A DNA stretch of 48,822 bases from Bacteroidota bacterium (GCA_023425865.1 JAFABV010000043.1:1-48822); one strand, 5' to 3'; positions 24,910 to 33,694 are shown, counted from the first letter of the stretch. The notes: a model not told the origin generated them from the sequence alone. Program-made: numbers and translations.

Positions 24910-25859
24910 AGTCGTTCCAAACCTATATAATGCATGAGCTTGAGTTTCCACGTAGAGTAATAGGGCAGAATGGGGAAGTGGGGCGGTTGTGGCGGCGGCA
25001 GAGGGTTGCCTCGGCGGTCTTTCCGGTTCAGGTTTCTCAACTGATAGAGTTTGCCGCAGGCGTCGTACACATCCATTTGTATGTTGAGCACAGAGGCATA
25101 ATACTCGTCCATGGCCTTGCCAAACTTAGTGAGCGACGCATTGTTTTCCAACTGGCGGGTATAGTCGTTGAGCACCCTCACGTGGCCCGTGAGCAGGTCG
25201 GTCAGGTCTTCGGCCGTGGCGGTATGGGAGATGCCCTTAGGGTTGTGGCAGTAATAGTACATGCCCACGTCGGTGGTGGCAATGATACGCGTGCGCTTGA
25301 GCACCTGCCACATGAAGAACACGTCCTCAAAGTGTCTTCCCGGCGGAAATTTCACGTTGCGCAACAGCTCGCGCCTGTAGATCTTGTTCCAGGCATAAGC
25401 GTGCCGGTAGCCCTTGGCCTCAAGCCAGTAGGTCCATTTGTCTTTATATTCCTTTCGTCCAAGATAGAGCGTGGTGCGGTTCTTGGAGCCGTAGTGCTTG
25501 TTTACCGGATATTCCAGGATGTCATAATCAGAGCGCACATTGAGCAGCTCCATCAGCTGCTTCAGCGTGTCGGGGGCTATGTAGTCGTCGCTGTCTACAA
25601 AGGTTACATAGTCGCCCTTGGCCTTCTCCAGTCCGGCGTTGCGTGCGGCACTGAGTCCACCGTTGCGCTTGAGGTGTATCACCTGGATGCGGCGTTCTTT
25701 CTTCACGTATTTGTCGCAGAGCACATCACTGCCATCGGTAGACGCGTCGTCTACCAGAATCATCTGCCAGTCACGAAATTCCTGACCGATAATGCTGTCG
25801 AGGCATCGCCGCAGTGTCGATTTCACCTGATAAACAGGTATGATGATGCTTAGTTTCAT
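24873..25859 (-). CDS. Glycosyltransferase family 2 protein
   Basis: A 328-residue GT-A enzyme starting MKLSIIIPVYQVKSTLRRCL. Motifs: MILVDDASTDGSDVL, RNGGLSAARNAGLEKAKGDY and VTFVDSDDYIAPDTL with DSDD as metal site. The C-terminus is basic (RLCALHRIFRRRR) and may dock on the membrane. The start ATG 25859 is preceded by only 4 bases after a possible -7 element, and by no clear ribosome-binding site, which may mean a very short leader. It is first in the minus-strand operon, divergent from the flippase gene 44 bases away. Confidence 0.86.
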   Translation of the reverse strand: MKLSIIIPVYQVKSTLRRCLDSIIGQEFRDWQMILVDDASTDGSDVLCDKYVKKERRIQVIHLKRNGGLSAARNAGLEKAKGDYVTFVDSDDYIAPDTLKQLMELLNVRSDYDILEYPVNKHYGSKNRTTLYLGRKEYKDKWTYWLEAKGYRHAYAWNKIYRRELLRNVKFPPGRHFEDVFFMWQVLKRTRIIATTDVGMYYYCHNPKGISHTATAEDLTDLLTGHVRVLNDYTRQLENNASLTKFGKAMDEYYASVLNIQMDVYDACGKLYQLRNLNRKDRRGNPLPPPQPPHFPILPYYSTWKLKLMHYIGLERLCALHRIFRRRR

Positions 25860-25863
25860 GCTG

Positions 25864-25871
25864 CAAAGATA
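25864..25871 (-). promoter_or_regulatory. Possible -7 element very close to the GT2 start
   Basis: Minus strand TATCTTTG fits TAnnTTTG but ends only 4 bases before ATG 25859, so the transcript would start at about the start codon (near-leaderless). No TTG at the expected spacing. Confidence 0.3.
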
Positions 25872-25903
25872 ATAAATGTTTCGCATTTGCGTTGAAATAT
25901 GTA

Positions 25904-27445
25904 ATGAAAAAACAAGCAAAAGAAGAAGCCTATCTGCATATCCTGAAATACACGGGCCTGTTTGGTGGGGTGCAAGGTTTGAGCGTCCTGGTGGGCATCG
26001 TGCGCAACAAGTTGATTGCCATGATTCTCGGCCCCGACGGCATGGGACTCATCTCGCTGTTCAACTCTTCGATCAAGCTTGTTTCCGACTCCACCAACTT
26101 CGGCATTTCGATGAGTGCGGTGAAAAGTCTGTCTGAGGCTTTCGAGACAGCCGACGAGGCGCGTGTGCGGTCGGTCATCCGCACGATACGCTCATGGAGC
26201 CTGCTCACCGCCCTGCTGGGCGTGGTGGTTTGCGTGGCGCTCAGTCCGCTGCTCAACACTTGGACCTTCGCCTGGGGCGACCACACCCTGCACTTCGTCT
26301 TGCTTGCGCCTGTGGTGGGACTCATGGCCCTGACCGGTGGCGAGGCAGCCATACTCAAGGCGGCGCGCAAGCTCAATCAGCTGGCGGCCATTTCGGTCTA
26401 CAACCTGTTCTTCGCTTTGGTGGCCACCATACCGCTTTATTATTACTACGGTCAGGCGGGCATCGTGCCATCGCTGGTGCTGGTGGCTTTGGGCCAGTGC
26501 CTCACCACCGTGGCCTACTCGTTCAGGCTCTATCGTCCGGTCGTGTCGCTCCGAGGGTGCCGGGCGGGCGAGGGCAGAGGCCTGATAAGCTTGGGCATGG
26601 CCTTTGTCGTGGCGGGCGTATTGGGCAGCGGGGCAGAGTTTGCGGTGCGCTCATACATGAACTACACCGGCGAAATCGTGAACGTGGGACTTTACAACGC
26701 CGGTTACATGATGACCATGGTCTACGCCGGGATGGTGTTCTCGGCCATGGAAACCGATTATTTCCCCCGACTGTCGGCCATACCCTCGTTTGGGGCACGA
26801 CTCAACCAGACGGTCAACCACCAGATGGAGGTGTCGCTGCTGCTGGTGTCGCCCTTGTTGGTGTTGTTTATGGTGGCCTTGCCCATACTCCTGCCCTTGT
26901 TTTACAGCGGCAAGTTTATGCCCGTCATGGGCATGGTCAGGGTTACGGCGCTGGCCATGTACTTTCGCGCACTGACGTTGCCAGTGGAGTATATTGCCCT
27001 CTCGCGCAGCGACTCCAACAGTTATCTGTTTCTTGAAGCCGTATACGATGTCTGCTTTGTCCTTCTCGTCATCCTCGGGTTCCGCTATTTCGGCCTCACG
27101 GGCACGGGCGTAGGACTGGTTGTGGCTGGCGCCATCAACTTTGTCGTGGTGATGCTCTATGCACGTTGGAAGTACCATTACCACATGTCGGCCGAGATAC
27201 GCCTTTACATGCTCACGCTGCTGCCCCTCGGCGGCGCTACCTATATGTCGGCCACCCTGTTGCACGGGGTGGGCTATTGGGTGGTGGGACTGCTCCTTGC
27301 GCTGGTCTCCTTTGGCATCTCGCTGCATATTCTCAGGTCTAAGAGCCGCCTGTGGGAATCGTTGTGGGGCAAGGTGCGGGCAAGGTGGCATCGGAAAACA
27401 GACGCGCAGACTTTAACAGACAATGCCCATGACAAAGACAAATGA
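25904..27445 (+). CDS. Polysaccharide flippase, Wzx/O-antigen translocase type
   Basis: A 513-residue membrane protein of the MATE/MurJ-like superfamily with about twelve or more predicted helices. It starts MKKQAKEEAYLHILKYTGLF and has the typical early GVQGLSVLVGIVRNKLIAMI and LGPDGMGLISLFNSS (about 28-57). It should move lipid-linked polysaccharide units across the inner membrane. It is divergent from the GT2 operon and overlaps the next GT2 gene by 23 bases, so the pair forms a separate plus-strand transcript. GC content is higher than in neighbouring genes, as in the next gene. Specific substrate unknown. Confidence 0.85.
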   Translation: MKKQAKEEAYLHILKYTGLFGGVQGLSVLVGIVRNKLIAMILGPDGMGLISLFNSSIKLVSDSTNFGISMSAVKSLSEAFETADEARVRSVIRTIRSWSLLTALLGVVVCVALSPLLNTWTFAWGDHTLHFVLLAPVVGLMALTGGEAAILKAARKLNQLAAISVYNLFFALVATIPLYYYYGQAGIVPSLVLVALGQCLTTVAYSFRLYRPVVSLRGCRAGEGRGLISLGMAFVVAGVLGSGAEFAVRSYMNYTGEIVNVGLYNAGYMMTMVYAGMVFSAMETDYFPRLSAIPSFGARLNQTVNHQMEVSLLLVSPLLVLFMVALPILLPLFYSGKFMPVMGMVRVTALAMYFRALTLPVEYIALSRSDSNSYLFLEAVYDVCFVLLVILGFRYFGLTGTGVGLVVAGAINFVVVMLYARWKYHYHMSAEIRLYMLTLLPLGGATYMSATLLHGVGYWVVGLLLALVSFGISLHILRSKSRLWESLWGKVRARWHRKTDAQTLTDNAHDKDK

Positions 27446-28454
27446 ACATTGCCGGGTCACGGTCTTGGTGGCCGTGTACAATACGGCGCCCTATCTCAGC
27501 GCTTGCCTCGACTCGCTGCTTTGCCAGACGTTGGCCGACTTTCAGGCCGTCTGCGTAGACGACGGCTCGCCCGACGGCTCGCCCGACATACTCAAAGCCT
27601 ACCAAGCCCGAGACCCGCGCATAGAGGTGGTGACGCTGAAAGCGAACCAGGGGCAGGCTCACGCCCGCAATATTGCACTACGGCAGGCCCGTGGGAGCTA
27701 TGTGTGTTTTCTTGACAGTGACGACTGGCTGGCGCCCGACGCCTTGGAAAAAACCGTGCGTGTATTTGAAGAACACCCGGCCACGGGCTGCGTGCTTTTC
27801 CATACCTTATATTATTACGGTGCCTCGCGCGTGAAAGAATACAGCATGAAGCCCTTCGACAAGCTCAGTGGTCAAGAGGCATTCGAGCTTTCGTTGACAT
27901 GGCAGATTCATGGCGTGTACATGGTCAGGGCCGCCATTCACCACCGGTATCCATACGATGAGCAGACGAAGGCTTTCGGCGACGACAACGTCACCCGTCT
28001 GCATTACCTCGCCTCCGAAGAGGTGCGTTGCTCGGCGGGCACCTATTATTATCGCCAACATGCCTCATCGGTGTCTCATCGGGTAAGCATCAGGCGATTT
28101 GACTATCTGGTGGCTAATAGCCTCATGAAGCAAACGTTGATAGACTTAGGCGCATCTTCTTCACTTGTTGATGTTTATGAAAACCACAGATGGCTCAATG
28201 TGATCGACATGTACATGTTTTATTTCGTACACCGCCGTGCCCTCGGCCGGGTGGATGCCGCTGCCGGACTGGCTGAAATCAGGCGTGCGTGGTCAACCAT
28301 AGAGCCTCGGCGACTGAAGGCAAGCTGCCGTTTTAAGTTGGGCTACATGCCTATGCCATGCTCGTGGTTTCTCTTTAGGGTGCAAGAGGAACTCTATTTC
28401 TCGTTGCGACGCTGGCTGAAGCCCCGTAGCCTACAGCCCAAGGATGGCGTCTGA
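27423..28454 (+). CDS. Glycosyltransferase family 2 protein
   Basis: A 343-residue GT-A enzyme. After MPMTKTNEHCRVTVLVAVYN come QAVCVDDGSPDGSPDILKAY (about residues 38-57), ANQGQAHARNIALRQARGSY and VCFLDSDDWLAPDALEK with the DSDD metal motif. It overlaps the flippase stop by 23 bases (a second ATG at 27429 is possible), so translation is coupled. The last ~60 residues are basic (RRWLKPRSLQPKDGV) and probably peripheral to the membrane. Target sugar unknown. After it comes a 23-bp repeat array. Confidence 0.85.
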   Translation: MPMTKTNEHCRVTVLVAVYNTAPYLSACLDSLLCQTLADFQAVCVDDGSPDGSPDILKAYQARDPRIEVVTLKANQGQAHARNIALRQARGSYVCFLDSDDWLAPDALEKTVRVFEEHPATGCVLFHTLYYYGASRVKEYSMKPFDKLSGQEAFELSLTWQIHGVYMVRAAIHHRYPYDEQTKAFGDDNVTRLHYLASEEVRCSAGTYYYRQHASSVSHRVSIRRFDYLVANSLMKQTLIDLGASSSLVDVYENHRWLNVIDMYMFYFVHRRALGRVDAAAGLAEIRRAWSTIEPRRLKASCRFKLGYMPMPCSWFLFRVQEELYFSLRRWLKPRSLQPKDGV

Positions 28455-28532
28455 ACGCTCTCCTCGTGACCGGCAAAAGGGTTTGGGCTGGCGCGAACCC
28501 AACGCTGTTGACCATTCCTCATGCGCTCCTTC

Positions 28533-28601
28533 TTTTGTGGTTTTATATAGAATCATCGGATGGTTTAATATAGAATTATCGGATGGTTTTATATAGAACT
28601 A
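28533..28601. repeat. Tandem repeat, three units of 23 bp (locus 2)
   Basis: Three units start at 28533, 28556 and 28579. Each carries (G/A)TGGTTT(T/A)ATATAGAA as in locus 1, with TCGG instead of TCCG in units 2 and 3. Directly after it lies the palindrome ATTCTATATAGAAT (28609-28622). Confidence 0.92.
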
Positions 28602-28622
28602 TGTTGTAATTCTATATAGAAT
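28590..28622. repeat. Inverted repeat at the end of array locus 2
   Basis: TATATAGAACTA in the last 23-bp unit pairs with TAATTCTATATA in the following sequence through a short loop (TGTTG), with one C/A mismatch. The palindrome ATTCTATATAGAAT lies at 28609-28622. Confidence 0.6.
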
Positions 28623-28878
28623 CATTCCGCCATTCGGCTTTCGTGTCTCCGCATTTGCGGCTTTGGGGCACGGCAAGAAGGCCTCCGATAGCAGAAAAGA
28701 AAGCCTTTCAGGCGCTGCCCAATGCTGGAGTTTGCCATGAATGGCGGTGCTCAAAGAAGTTGACAACGTGTACTTTATGTCTGTGTGTGGGCGGTCGGAA
28801 GGCGCCCGGGAGATGTTACAATCTGTAGCTTTTGCATTTAATTTCTGCGTTAATCCTCTTAAAAAAAAGGTGATTTGC
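28623..28878. other. Intergenic DNA without a recognisable gene
   Basis: Continues the gap that begins after the GT2 stop at 28454. Short open frames here (for example 28643-28828) show no family features and their codon pattern is unremarkable. An A-rich tract (TTAAAAAAAAGG) near 28858-28870 precedes the nhaD promoter. Confidence 0.55.
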
Positions 28879-28909
28879 TTGTGTTTTTTTTGAGAAATTA
28901 TTAACTTTG
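28879..28909 (+). promoter_or_regulatory. Predicted promoter for nhaD
   Basis: TTG (28879-28881), 20-base spacer, TAACTTTG (28902-28909). Start codon is 23 bases downstream. Confidence 0.65.
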
Positions 28910-28932
28910 CGAGGAATGTTGAGAGTGGATCA

Positions 28933-30282
28933 ATGACTCTGATAATTGTTGGCATATTGCTCATAGGTTATCTGCTGATCGCGACAGAGAGTATAACCAG
29001 TGTAAACAAAGCGGCTGTTGCCATCTTTGTTTGTACTGTGGGCTGGGTGCTATATATCAGTTATGGCACCGACTTTGTGATGAGCCAGCATCCTGATGAG
29101 TATCTGAGTTTTCTTCAGGGTCAGGCACCGTCGAGCATTGCCGTCAAGGAGTTTATAGCCAGCAACATATTCTTGAAGTATGTGGGCGAGGCGTGCAGCG
29201 TCGTGTTGTACTTTTTGGCCACGATGACCATCGTAGAGATTCTCAACAACAATGGATGTTTTGATTTTCTCATGCAGTTCATGAAGACCCGCAACAGCAA
29301 GTGGTTGTTGTGGGCCTTAGCCATTGTCACCTTTATCATTTCGGCCCATCTCGACAATCTCAGTACCACGGTGCTGATGCTGATGATGATGCACAAGATC
29401 GTGCCCAACCGCCGTCAGCGACTTATTTACGGCGCCACCATCGTGGTGGCAGCCAACTGTGGCGGCGCCGTAACGGTGATAGGCAGTCCCATTGGCTTGC
29501 TGATATGGAACAATGGGCTGGCATCGGCCTCTTATTTCTTCCTCGTGATGATCGTGCCCTGCCTCTTGGCCTGGTCAGTGCCCATCTGGTGGATGGGGCG
29601 CAGTCTGCCTGGTAGGGTAGAGACCGAGACGATAGTCATGCCTTATCGAGGCGACGACACACGTCTCAACATGTGGCAGCGGCTGATGATGCTCGTGGTG
29701 GGCATAGGTGGACTGTGGTTTATTCCGACCTTTCATAACATTACCAAGCTCAGCCCGTTTCTCGGGGCCTTGTGTGTGCTCAGCGTGCTGTGGGTGGTGA
29801 ATGAGATATTCAACCGCAAGCTCATGAACATGGATGCCCTTATGGGGCGCCGCATGCCCTTGTCGCTGCTCTACACCAATCACCAGATGGTGTTGTTTAT
29901 CTTTGGTGTGATGCTGGCGTTGGGCGTGGTCAAGGAGACTGGAGCGGTAGACCTGGCGTGGGAGGCTTTGCGGCAGGCTGGGGTCACCACATGGCAGATG
30001 GGCATCGCCACAGGCATAGTCAGTGCGCTGCTCAATGATTTTACCACGGCCACCAGCTTTTTGACGTTGAACCCTGACCAGGGCCTCAACTCACCTTATA
30101 CCTTCATGGTGGCCTACAGCGCCGCCGTGGGCGGCAATGTGCTGGCGGTGGGGTCTGTGGCAGGTGCCGCCCTGATGAAGACCGAGCGTATGCACGTGGG
30201 ATGGTATTTCAAAAACGTGGGACTGGCTTGCGCCGTGGGAGGCATGATGGGATTTATAGTCCTGCTGTTGACAGTGGGTTGA
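28933..30282 (+). CDS. nhaD: Na+/H+ antiporter NhaD
   Basis: A 449-residue multi-pass membrane protein of the NhaD (ArsB/NhaD-type) antiporter family with about thirteen helices. FIISAHLDNLSTTVLMLMMM (about residues 137-156) and ANCGGAVTVIGSPIGLLIWN are the first conserved half; SALLNDFTTATSFLTLN and GNVLAVGSVAGAALMKTE repeat the pattern in the second half, as expected for an inverted repeat fold. It would expel sodium in exchange for protons. It lies 66 bases before the pfkA start; with the downstream ATP synthase it suggests a proton/sodium balance role. Substrate is inferred from family. Confidence 0.88.
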   Translation: MTLIIVGILLIGYLLIATESITSVNKAAVAIFVCTVGWVLYISYGTDFVMSQHPDEYLSFLQGQAPSSIAVKEFIASNIFLKYVGEACSVVLYFLATMTIVEILNNNGCFDFLMQFMKTRNSKWLLWALAIVTFIISAHLDNLSTTVLMLMMMHKIVPNRRQRLIYGATIVVAANCGGAVTVIGSPIGLLIWNNGLASASYFFLVMIVPCLLAWSVPIWWMGRSLPGRVETETIVMPYRGDDTRLNMWQRLMMLVVGIGGLWFIPTFHNITKLSPFLGALCVLSVLWVVNEIFNRKLMNMDALMGRRMPLSLLYTNHQMVLFIFGVMLALGVVKETGAVDLAWEALRQAGVTTWQMGIATGIVSALLNDFTTATSFLTLNPDQGLNSPYTFMVAYSAAVGGNVLAVGSVAGAALMKTERMHVGWYFKNVGLACAVGGMMGFIVLLLTVG

Positions 30283-30348
30283 TATAAGACACAAGTTATG
30301 GGTAAAAAGAGAATACAATCAAAACATGATAACAACAAGCAACATTTT

Positions 30349-31326
30349 ATGGGAAAGATCAAAACGATAGGAATTCTGACCTCAGGCGGTGACGCCCCAG
30401 GCATGAACGCTGCCGTACGTGCCGTGACGCGTGCCGGTATCTGCAATGGTTTCAATGTCAAGGCCGTTTACCGTGGCTACGACGGACTGATCAATGGTGA
30501 GATAAAATCCTTTACCACGGAGAACGTGTCGGGCATTATCATGCAGGGCGGCACCATCTTGAAGACAGCCCGCTCTATGGAGTTCACCACCACAGAGGGT
30601 AGGCAGAAGGCTTACGAAACCATGCAGCGTGAGGAGATCGACGCGTTGGTGGTCATCGGCGGTAACGGTTCGCTGAACGGTGCCAGAATCTTTGCGCAGG
30701 AATACGACGTGTGCTGTATTGGCTTGCCGGGCACTATCGACAACGACCTGTATGGCACAGACTCAACCATTGGCTATGACACCACGCTCAATACCATCGT
30801 GGAGTGCGTGGACCGCATTCGCGATACCGCCCAGAGCCACGAGCGCATCTTCTTTATAGAGGTGATGGGGCGCGACGCCGGGTTCCTGGCCCAGAATGCC
30901 GCCATTGCCAGTGGCGCCGAGGCGGCCATCATTCCCGAGGACTCTACCGACGTGGACCAGCTGGCGCAGTTTATGGAGCGCGGCATCCGTAAGTCGAAGA
31001 AAAGTTGTATCGTCATCGTCTCCGAGAGTCCCAAGTGTGGTGCCCTCTACTATGCCGACCGTGTGAAGAAGGAGTTCCCGGGATATGATGTGCGTGTGTC
31101 GATCCTCGGTCATCTGCAGCGTGGCGGCCGCCCGTCGGCCCACGACCGTATCTTGGCCAGCCGCACAGGCGTGGGAGCCGTGGAGGCCATCATGCAGGGG
31201 CAGCGTAATATCATGGTGGGGGTGCGTAATAATGAAATCGTATACGTGCCACTCATCGAGGCCATACGCTCAGACAAACCGTTCGACAGGAAGCTCATCA
31301 ACGTACTGGATGAATTGAGCATTTGA
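30349..31326 (+). CDS. pfkA: ATP-dependent 6-phosphofructokinase
   Basis: A 325-residue glycolytic enzyme making fructose 1,6-bisphosphate. MGKIKTIGILTSGGDAPGMN starts at the usual place, with ATP-binding GGDAPG, then GGNGSLNGA and PGTIDNDLYGTDSTIGYDTT (catalytic Asp). The glycine in GGNGS and the Gly in PGTIDND, rather than the GGDD and PKTIDND of pyrophosphate enzymes, point to ATP as donor. RGGRPSAHDRILA closes the fructose-6-phosphate site. A longer in-frame start at 30298 adds 17 unusual residues and is less likely. 16 bases after nhaD's stop lies that upstream ATG, so read-through is possible. Confidence 0.93.
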   Translation: MGKIKTIGILTSGGDAPGMNAAVRAVTRAGICNGFNVKAVYRGYDGLINGEIKSFTTENVSGIIMQGGTILKTARSMEFTTTEGRQKAYETMQREEIDALVVIGGNGSLNGARIFAQEYDVCCIGLPGTIDNDLYGTDSTIGYDTTLNTIVECVDRIRDTAQSHERIFFIEVMGRDAGFLAQNAAIASGAEAAIIPEDSTDVDQLAQFMERGIRKSKKSCIVIVSESPKCGALYYADRVKKEFPGYDVRVSILGHLQRGGRPSAHDRILASRTGVGAVEAIMQGQRNIMVGVRNNEIVYVPLIEAIRSDKPFDRKLINVLDELSI

Positions 31327-31403
31327 GTTCGTATATAGGTGGTGAAAACTGTCTTTGCCACTAAAGTTTGTTAATAAATAGATGAAGGAAGCAAAATAAA
31401 ATG

Positions 31404-31411
31404 TACTTTTG
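31404..31411 (+). promoter_or_regulatory. Possible -7 element of the ATP synthase operon
   Basis: TACTTTTG fits TAnnTTTG, 62 bases before atpD, giving an A/T-rich leader of about 55 bases. The -33 region has no TTG at the right place. Confidence 0.45.
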
Positions 31412-31473
31412 CTTTCGACTTCCGTCTGGGGGAGCCTACTTAAAATAGATCATTATATATTAAAAAATAGCTT

Positions 31474-33000
31474 ATGTCACAAATTATCGGGCACATCTCG
31501 CAGATCATCGGTCCTGTTATCGACGTTTACTTCGATATTCAGGGTCAGGATCCGGAGAAGGTGTTGCCTAAGATTTACGATGCTTTGACAGTGAAGCGTC
31601 CGGATGGCCGCGACCTGATCATTGAGGTGCAACAGCACATTGGAGAAGATACAGTAAGATGTGTCGCCATGGACAATACCGACGGTCTGCAGCGCGGACT
31701 GGAGGCTGTGCCCACTGGCAGTCCTATCACTATGCCGGCCGGTGAGCAGATCAAGGGTCGCATGATGAACGTGATTGGCCAGCCCATCGACGGCATGCAG
31801 GACCTGAACATGGAGGGTAGCTATCCCATCCACCGTGAAGCGCCTCAGTTTGACAACCTCTCTACACATAAGGAGATGCTGGCCACCGGTATCAAGGTGA
31901 TTGACCTGCTTGAGCCATATATGAAAGGTGGTAAGATCGGACTGTTCGGGGGTGCCGGTGTAGGTAAGACGGTGCTCATCATGGAGCTGATCAACAACAT
32001 TGCCAAGGGTCACGATGGCTACTCGGTGTTTGCCGGGGTGGGTGAGCGTACCCGTGAGGGTAACGACCTTATCCGCGACATGATCGAGTCGGGGGTTATC
32101 CGATATGGTGAAAAATTCCGTAAGGCCATGGACGAGGGAAAGTGGGACCTCTCACTGGTAGACCCTGAGGAGTTGAAGCAGTCGCAGGCAACCCTGGTAT
32201 ACGGACAGATGAACGAGCCTCCCGGGGCACGTGCCTCTGTGGCCCTTTCAGGACTGACCGTGGCCGAGGAGTTTCGTGACCATGGTGGCAAGGACGGTGC
32301 TCCTGCCGACATCATGTTCTTCATCGACAACATCTTCCGTTTCACCCAAGCTGGTTCTGAGGTGTCGGCCCTGTTGGGACGTATGCCCTCGGCCGTAGGT
32401 TATCAGCCTACGCTGGCTTCCGAGATGGGCGCCATGCAGGAGCGTATCACCTCTACCAAGAATGGCTCTATCACGTCTGTGCAGGCTGTGTATGTGCCTG
32501 CCGATGACTTGACCGACCCTGCTCCCGCAACCACCTTCAGTCACCTTGACGCCACCACGGTGCTCGACCGTAAGATTACCGAGCTGGGTATCTATCCTGC
32601 CGTTGACCCGCTGGCCAGTACCTCGCGTATCCTCGACCCGCTGATTGTGGGCAAGGCGCACTACGAGTGCGCACAGCGCGTGAAGGAGACCCTGCAGCAC
32701 TATAACGAACTTCAGGACATTATTGCCATCCTCGGTATGGATGAGCTCTCTGATGAAGACAAGTTGGTGGTGAACCGCGCACGTCGTGTGCAGCGCTTCC
32801 TCTCGCAGCCTTTCGCCGTGGCAGAGCAGTTTACGGGCGTGAAGGGCGTGATGGTACCCATCGAAGAGACCATTAAGGGCTTCAACGCCATTCTCGATGG
32901 CGAGGTAGACAACCTGCCCGAGCAGGCCTTCATGAATGTGGGTACCATCGAAGAGGCCATCGAGAAGGGTAAGAAACTCATGGAACAGGCAAAAGGATAA
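31474..33000 (+). CDS. atpD: F1 ATP synthase subunit beta
   Basis: A 508-residue catalytic subunit. The N-terminal barrel (MSQIIGHISQIIGPVIDVYF) is followed by Walker A GGAGVGKT (about residues 160-167), GERTREGNDLIRDM with the catalytic Glu, IMFFIDNIFRFTQAGSEVSA as Walker B, and DELSDEDKLVV, which corresponds to DELSEED of the C-terminal helical domain. It is the first gene of the operon, as is usual in Bacteroidota where beta and epsilon precede the other subunits. It ends 6 bases before atpC. Confidence 0.97.
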   Translation: MSQIIGHISQIIGPVIDVYFDIQGQDPEKVLPKIYDALTVKRPDGRDLIIEVQQHIGEDTVRCVAMDNTDGLQRGLEAVPTGSPITMPAGEQIKGRMMNVIGQPIDGMQDLNMEGSYPIHREAPQFDNLSTHKEMLATGIKVIDLLEPYMKGGKIGLFGGAGVGKTVLIMELINNIAKGHDGYSVFAGVGERTREGNDLIRDMIESGVIRYGEKFRKAMDEGKWDLSLVDPEELKQSQATLVYGQMNEPPGARASVALSGLTVAEEFRDHGGKDGAPADIMFFIDNIFRFTQAGSEVSALLGRMPSAVGYQPTLASEMGAMQERITSTKNGSITSVQAVYVPADDLTDPAPATTFSHLDATTVLDRKITELGIYPAVDPLASTSRILDPLIVGKAHYECAQRVKETLQHYNELQDIIAILGMDELSDEDKLVVNRARRVQRFLSQPFAVAEQFTGVKGVMVPIEETIKGFNAILDGEVDNLPEQAFMNVGTIEEAIEKGKKLMEQAKG

Positions 33001-33006
33001 AAGCTT

Positions 33007-33246
33007 ATGCTGACTTTGAAAATTGTTTCACCCGAGAAAATCGTGTACGAGGGGCCTGCCAGCCAGGTGAAGGTTCCCGGCACCTTAGGCTCGTTCGAGA
33101 TACTGGACAACCATGCGCCCATCATCTCGTCGCTTGAGAAAGGGGTCGTGGAATATGTCACTGCGGCAGGTGCCGAGACGATGGCCATCAAAGGTGGGTT
33201 TGTCGAAGTGCGTAAGAACGAGGTCAACCTCTGTGTTGAGGTATAA
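33007..33246 (+). CDS. atpC: F1 ATP synthase subunit epsilon
   Basis: A 79-residue protein, only the N-terminal beta-sandwich of epsilon (MLTLKIVSPEKIVYEGPASQ, GSFEILDNHAPIIS). The C-terminal two-helix inhibitory domain found in E. coli epsilon is absent, as in many Bacteroidota. So regulation by extended epsilon helices is not expected. It couples rotation of gamma and the c-ring. It follows atpD and precedes the small membrane gene with a 22-base gap. Confidence 0.93.
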   Translation: MLTLKIVSPEKIVYEGPASQVKVPGTLGSFEILDNHAPIISSLEKGVVEYVTAAGAETMAIKGGFVEVRKNEVNLCVEV

Positions 33247-33268
33247 TGCTGAATAAGTAGACCCGACC

Positions 33269-33679
33269 ATGACGCGCAAAGACATCGACCATCTGGCCTG
33301 GCAATACCGCAAACAGGCACTCGTCATCGTGGGCACCCTGTTTCTCGCAGGACTGCTTGCGGCTAACGTTACCGTTCATTCAGAGCTGCTCATTCCGCTC
33401 TATTTCAGTGCAGTATATGCATTGGTGTTAGAGATGGGCGAGGCTGTGGTGTGGAACAGAGTGGTCAAGAACTCCCCCGACGGAATGCCCAACTTCCTGA
33501 TGGGTGTGTCGGTAGTACGCACGCTTTCGGCCTTGGCGCTGATGTTTGTCTACTATCTCGTTGGCCAAAAAGAGCTGATCATGGTGTTCTTAGGGGTGTT
33601 TGCGGTGTTCTACATCGCCATTCTCGTTCACCACATCATCTTCTTCCGCCGACATAGCGGTATCTCAATCGACGAATAG
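33269..33679 (+). CDS. Small membrane protein in the ATP synthase operon (AtpI-like position)
   Basis: A 136-residue protein with four predicted helices (about residues 17-35, 40-57, 78-97, 100-122) and a basic N-terminus MTRKDIDHLAWQYRKQALVI. There is no clear motif. Its place between atpC and atpB, in line with the small hydrophobic gene found there in other Bacteroidota operons, suggests a role in c-ring or a-subunit assembly like AtpI/UncI, but homology to AtpI is not evident to me. It ends 15 bases before atpB. Confidence 0.75.
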   Translation: MTRKDIDHLAWQYRKQALVIVGTLFLAGLLAANVTVHSELLIPLYFSAVYALVLEMGEAVVWNRVVKNSPDGMPNFLMGVSVVRTLSALALMFVYYLVGQKELIMVFLGVFAVFYIAILVHHIIFFRRHSGISIDE

Positions 33680-33694
33680 ATAATAACTTAGATC

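Noticed and set aside
28643..28828. A 61-codon frame between the GT2 gene and nhaD
   Set aside because: It starts just after the 23-bp repeats, has no recognisable features and an opposing frame of similar quality covers the same DNA.
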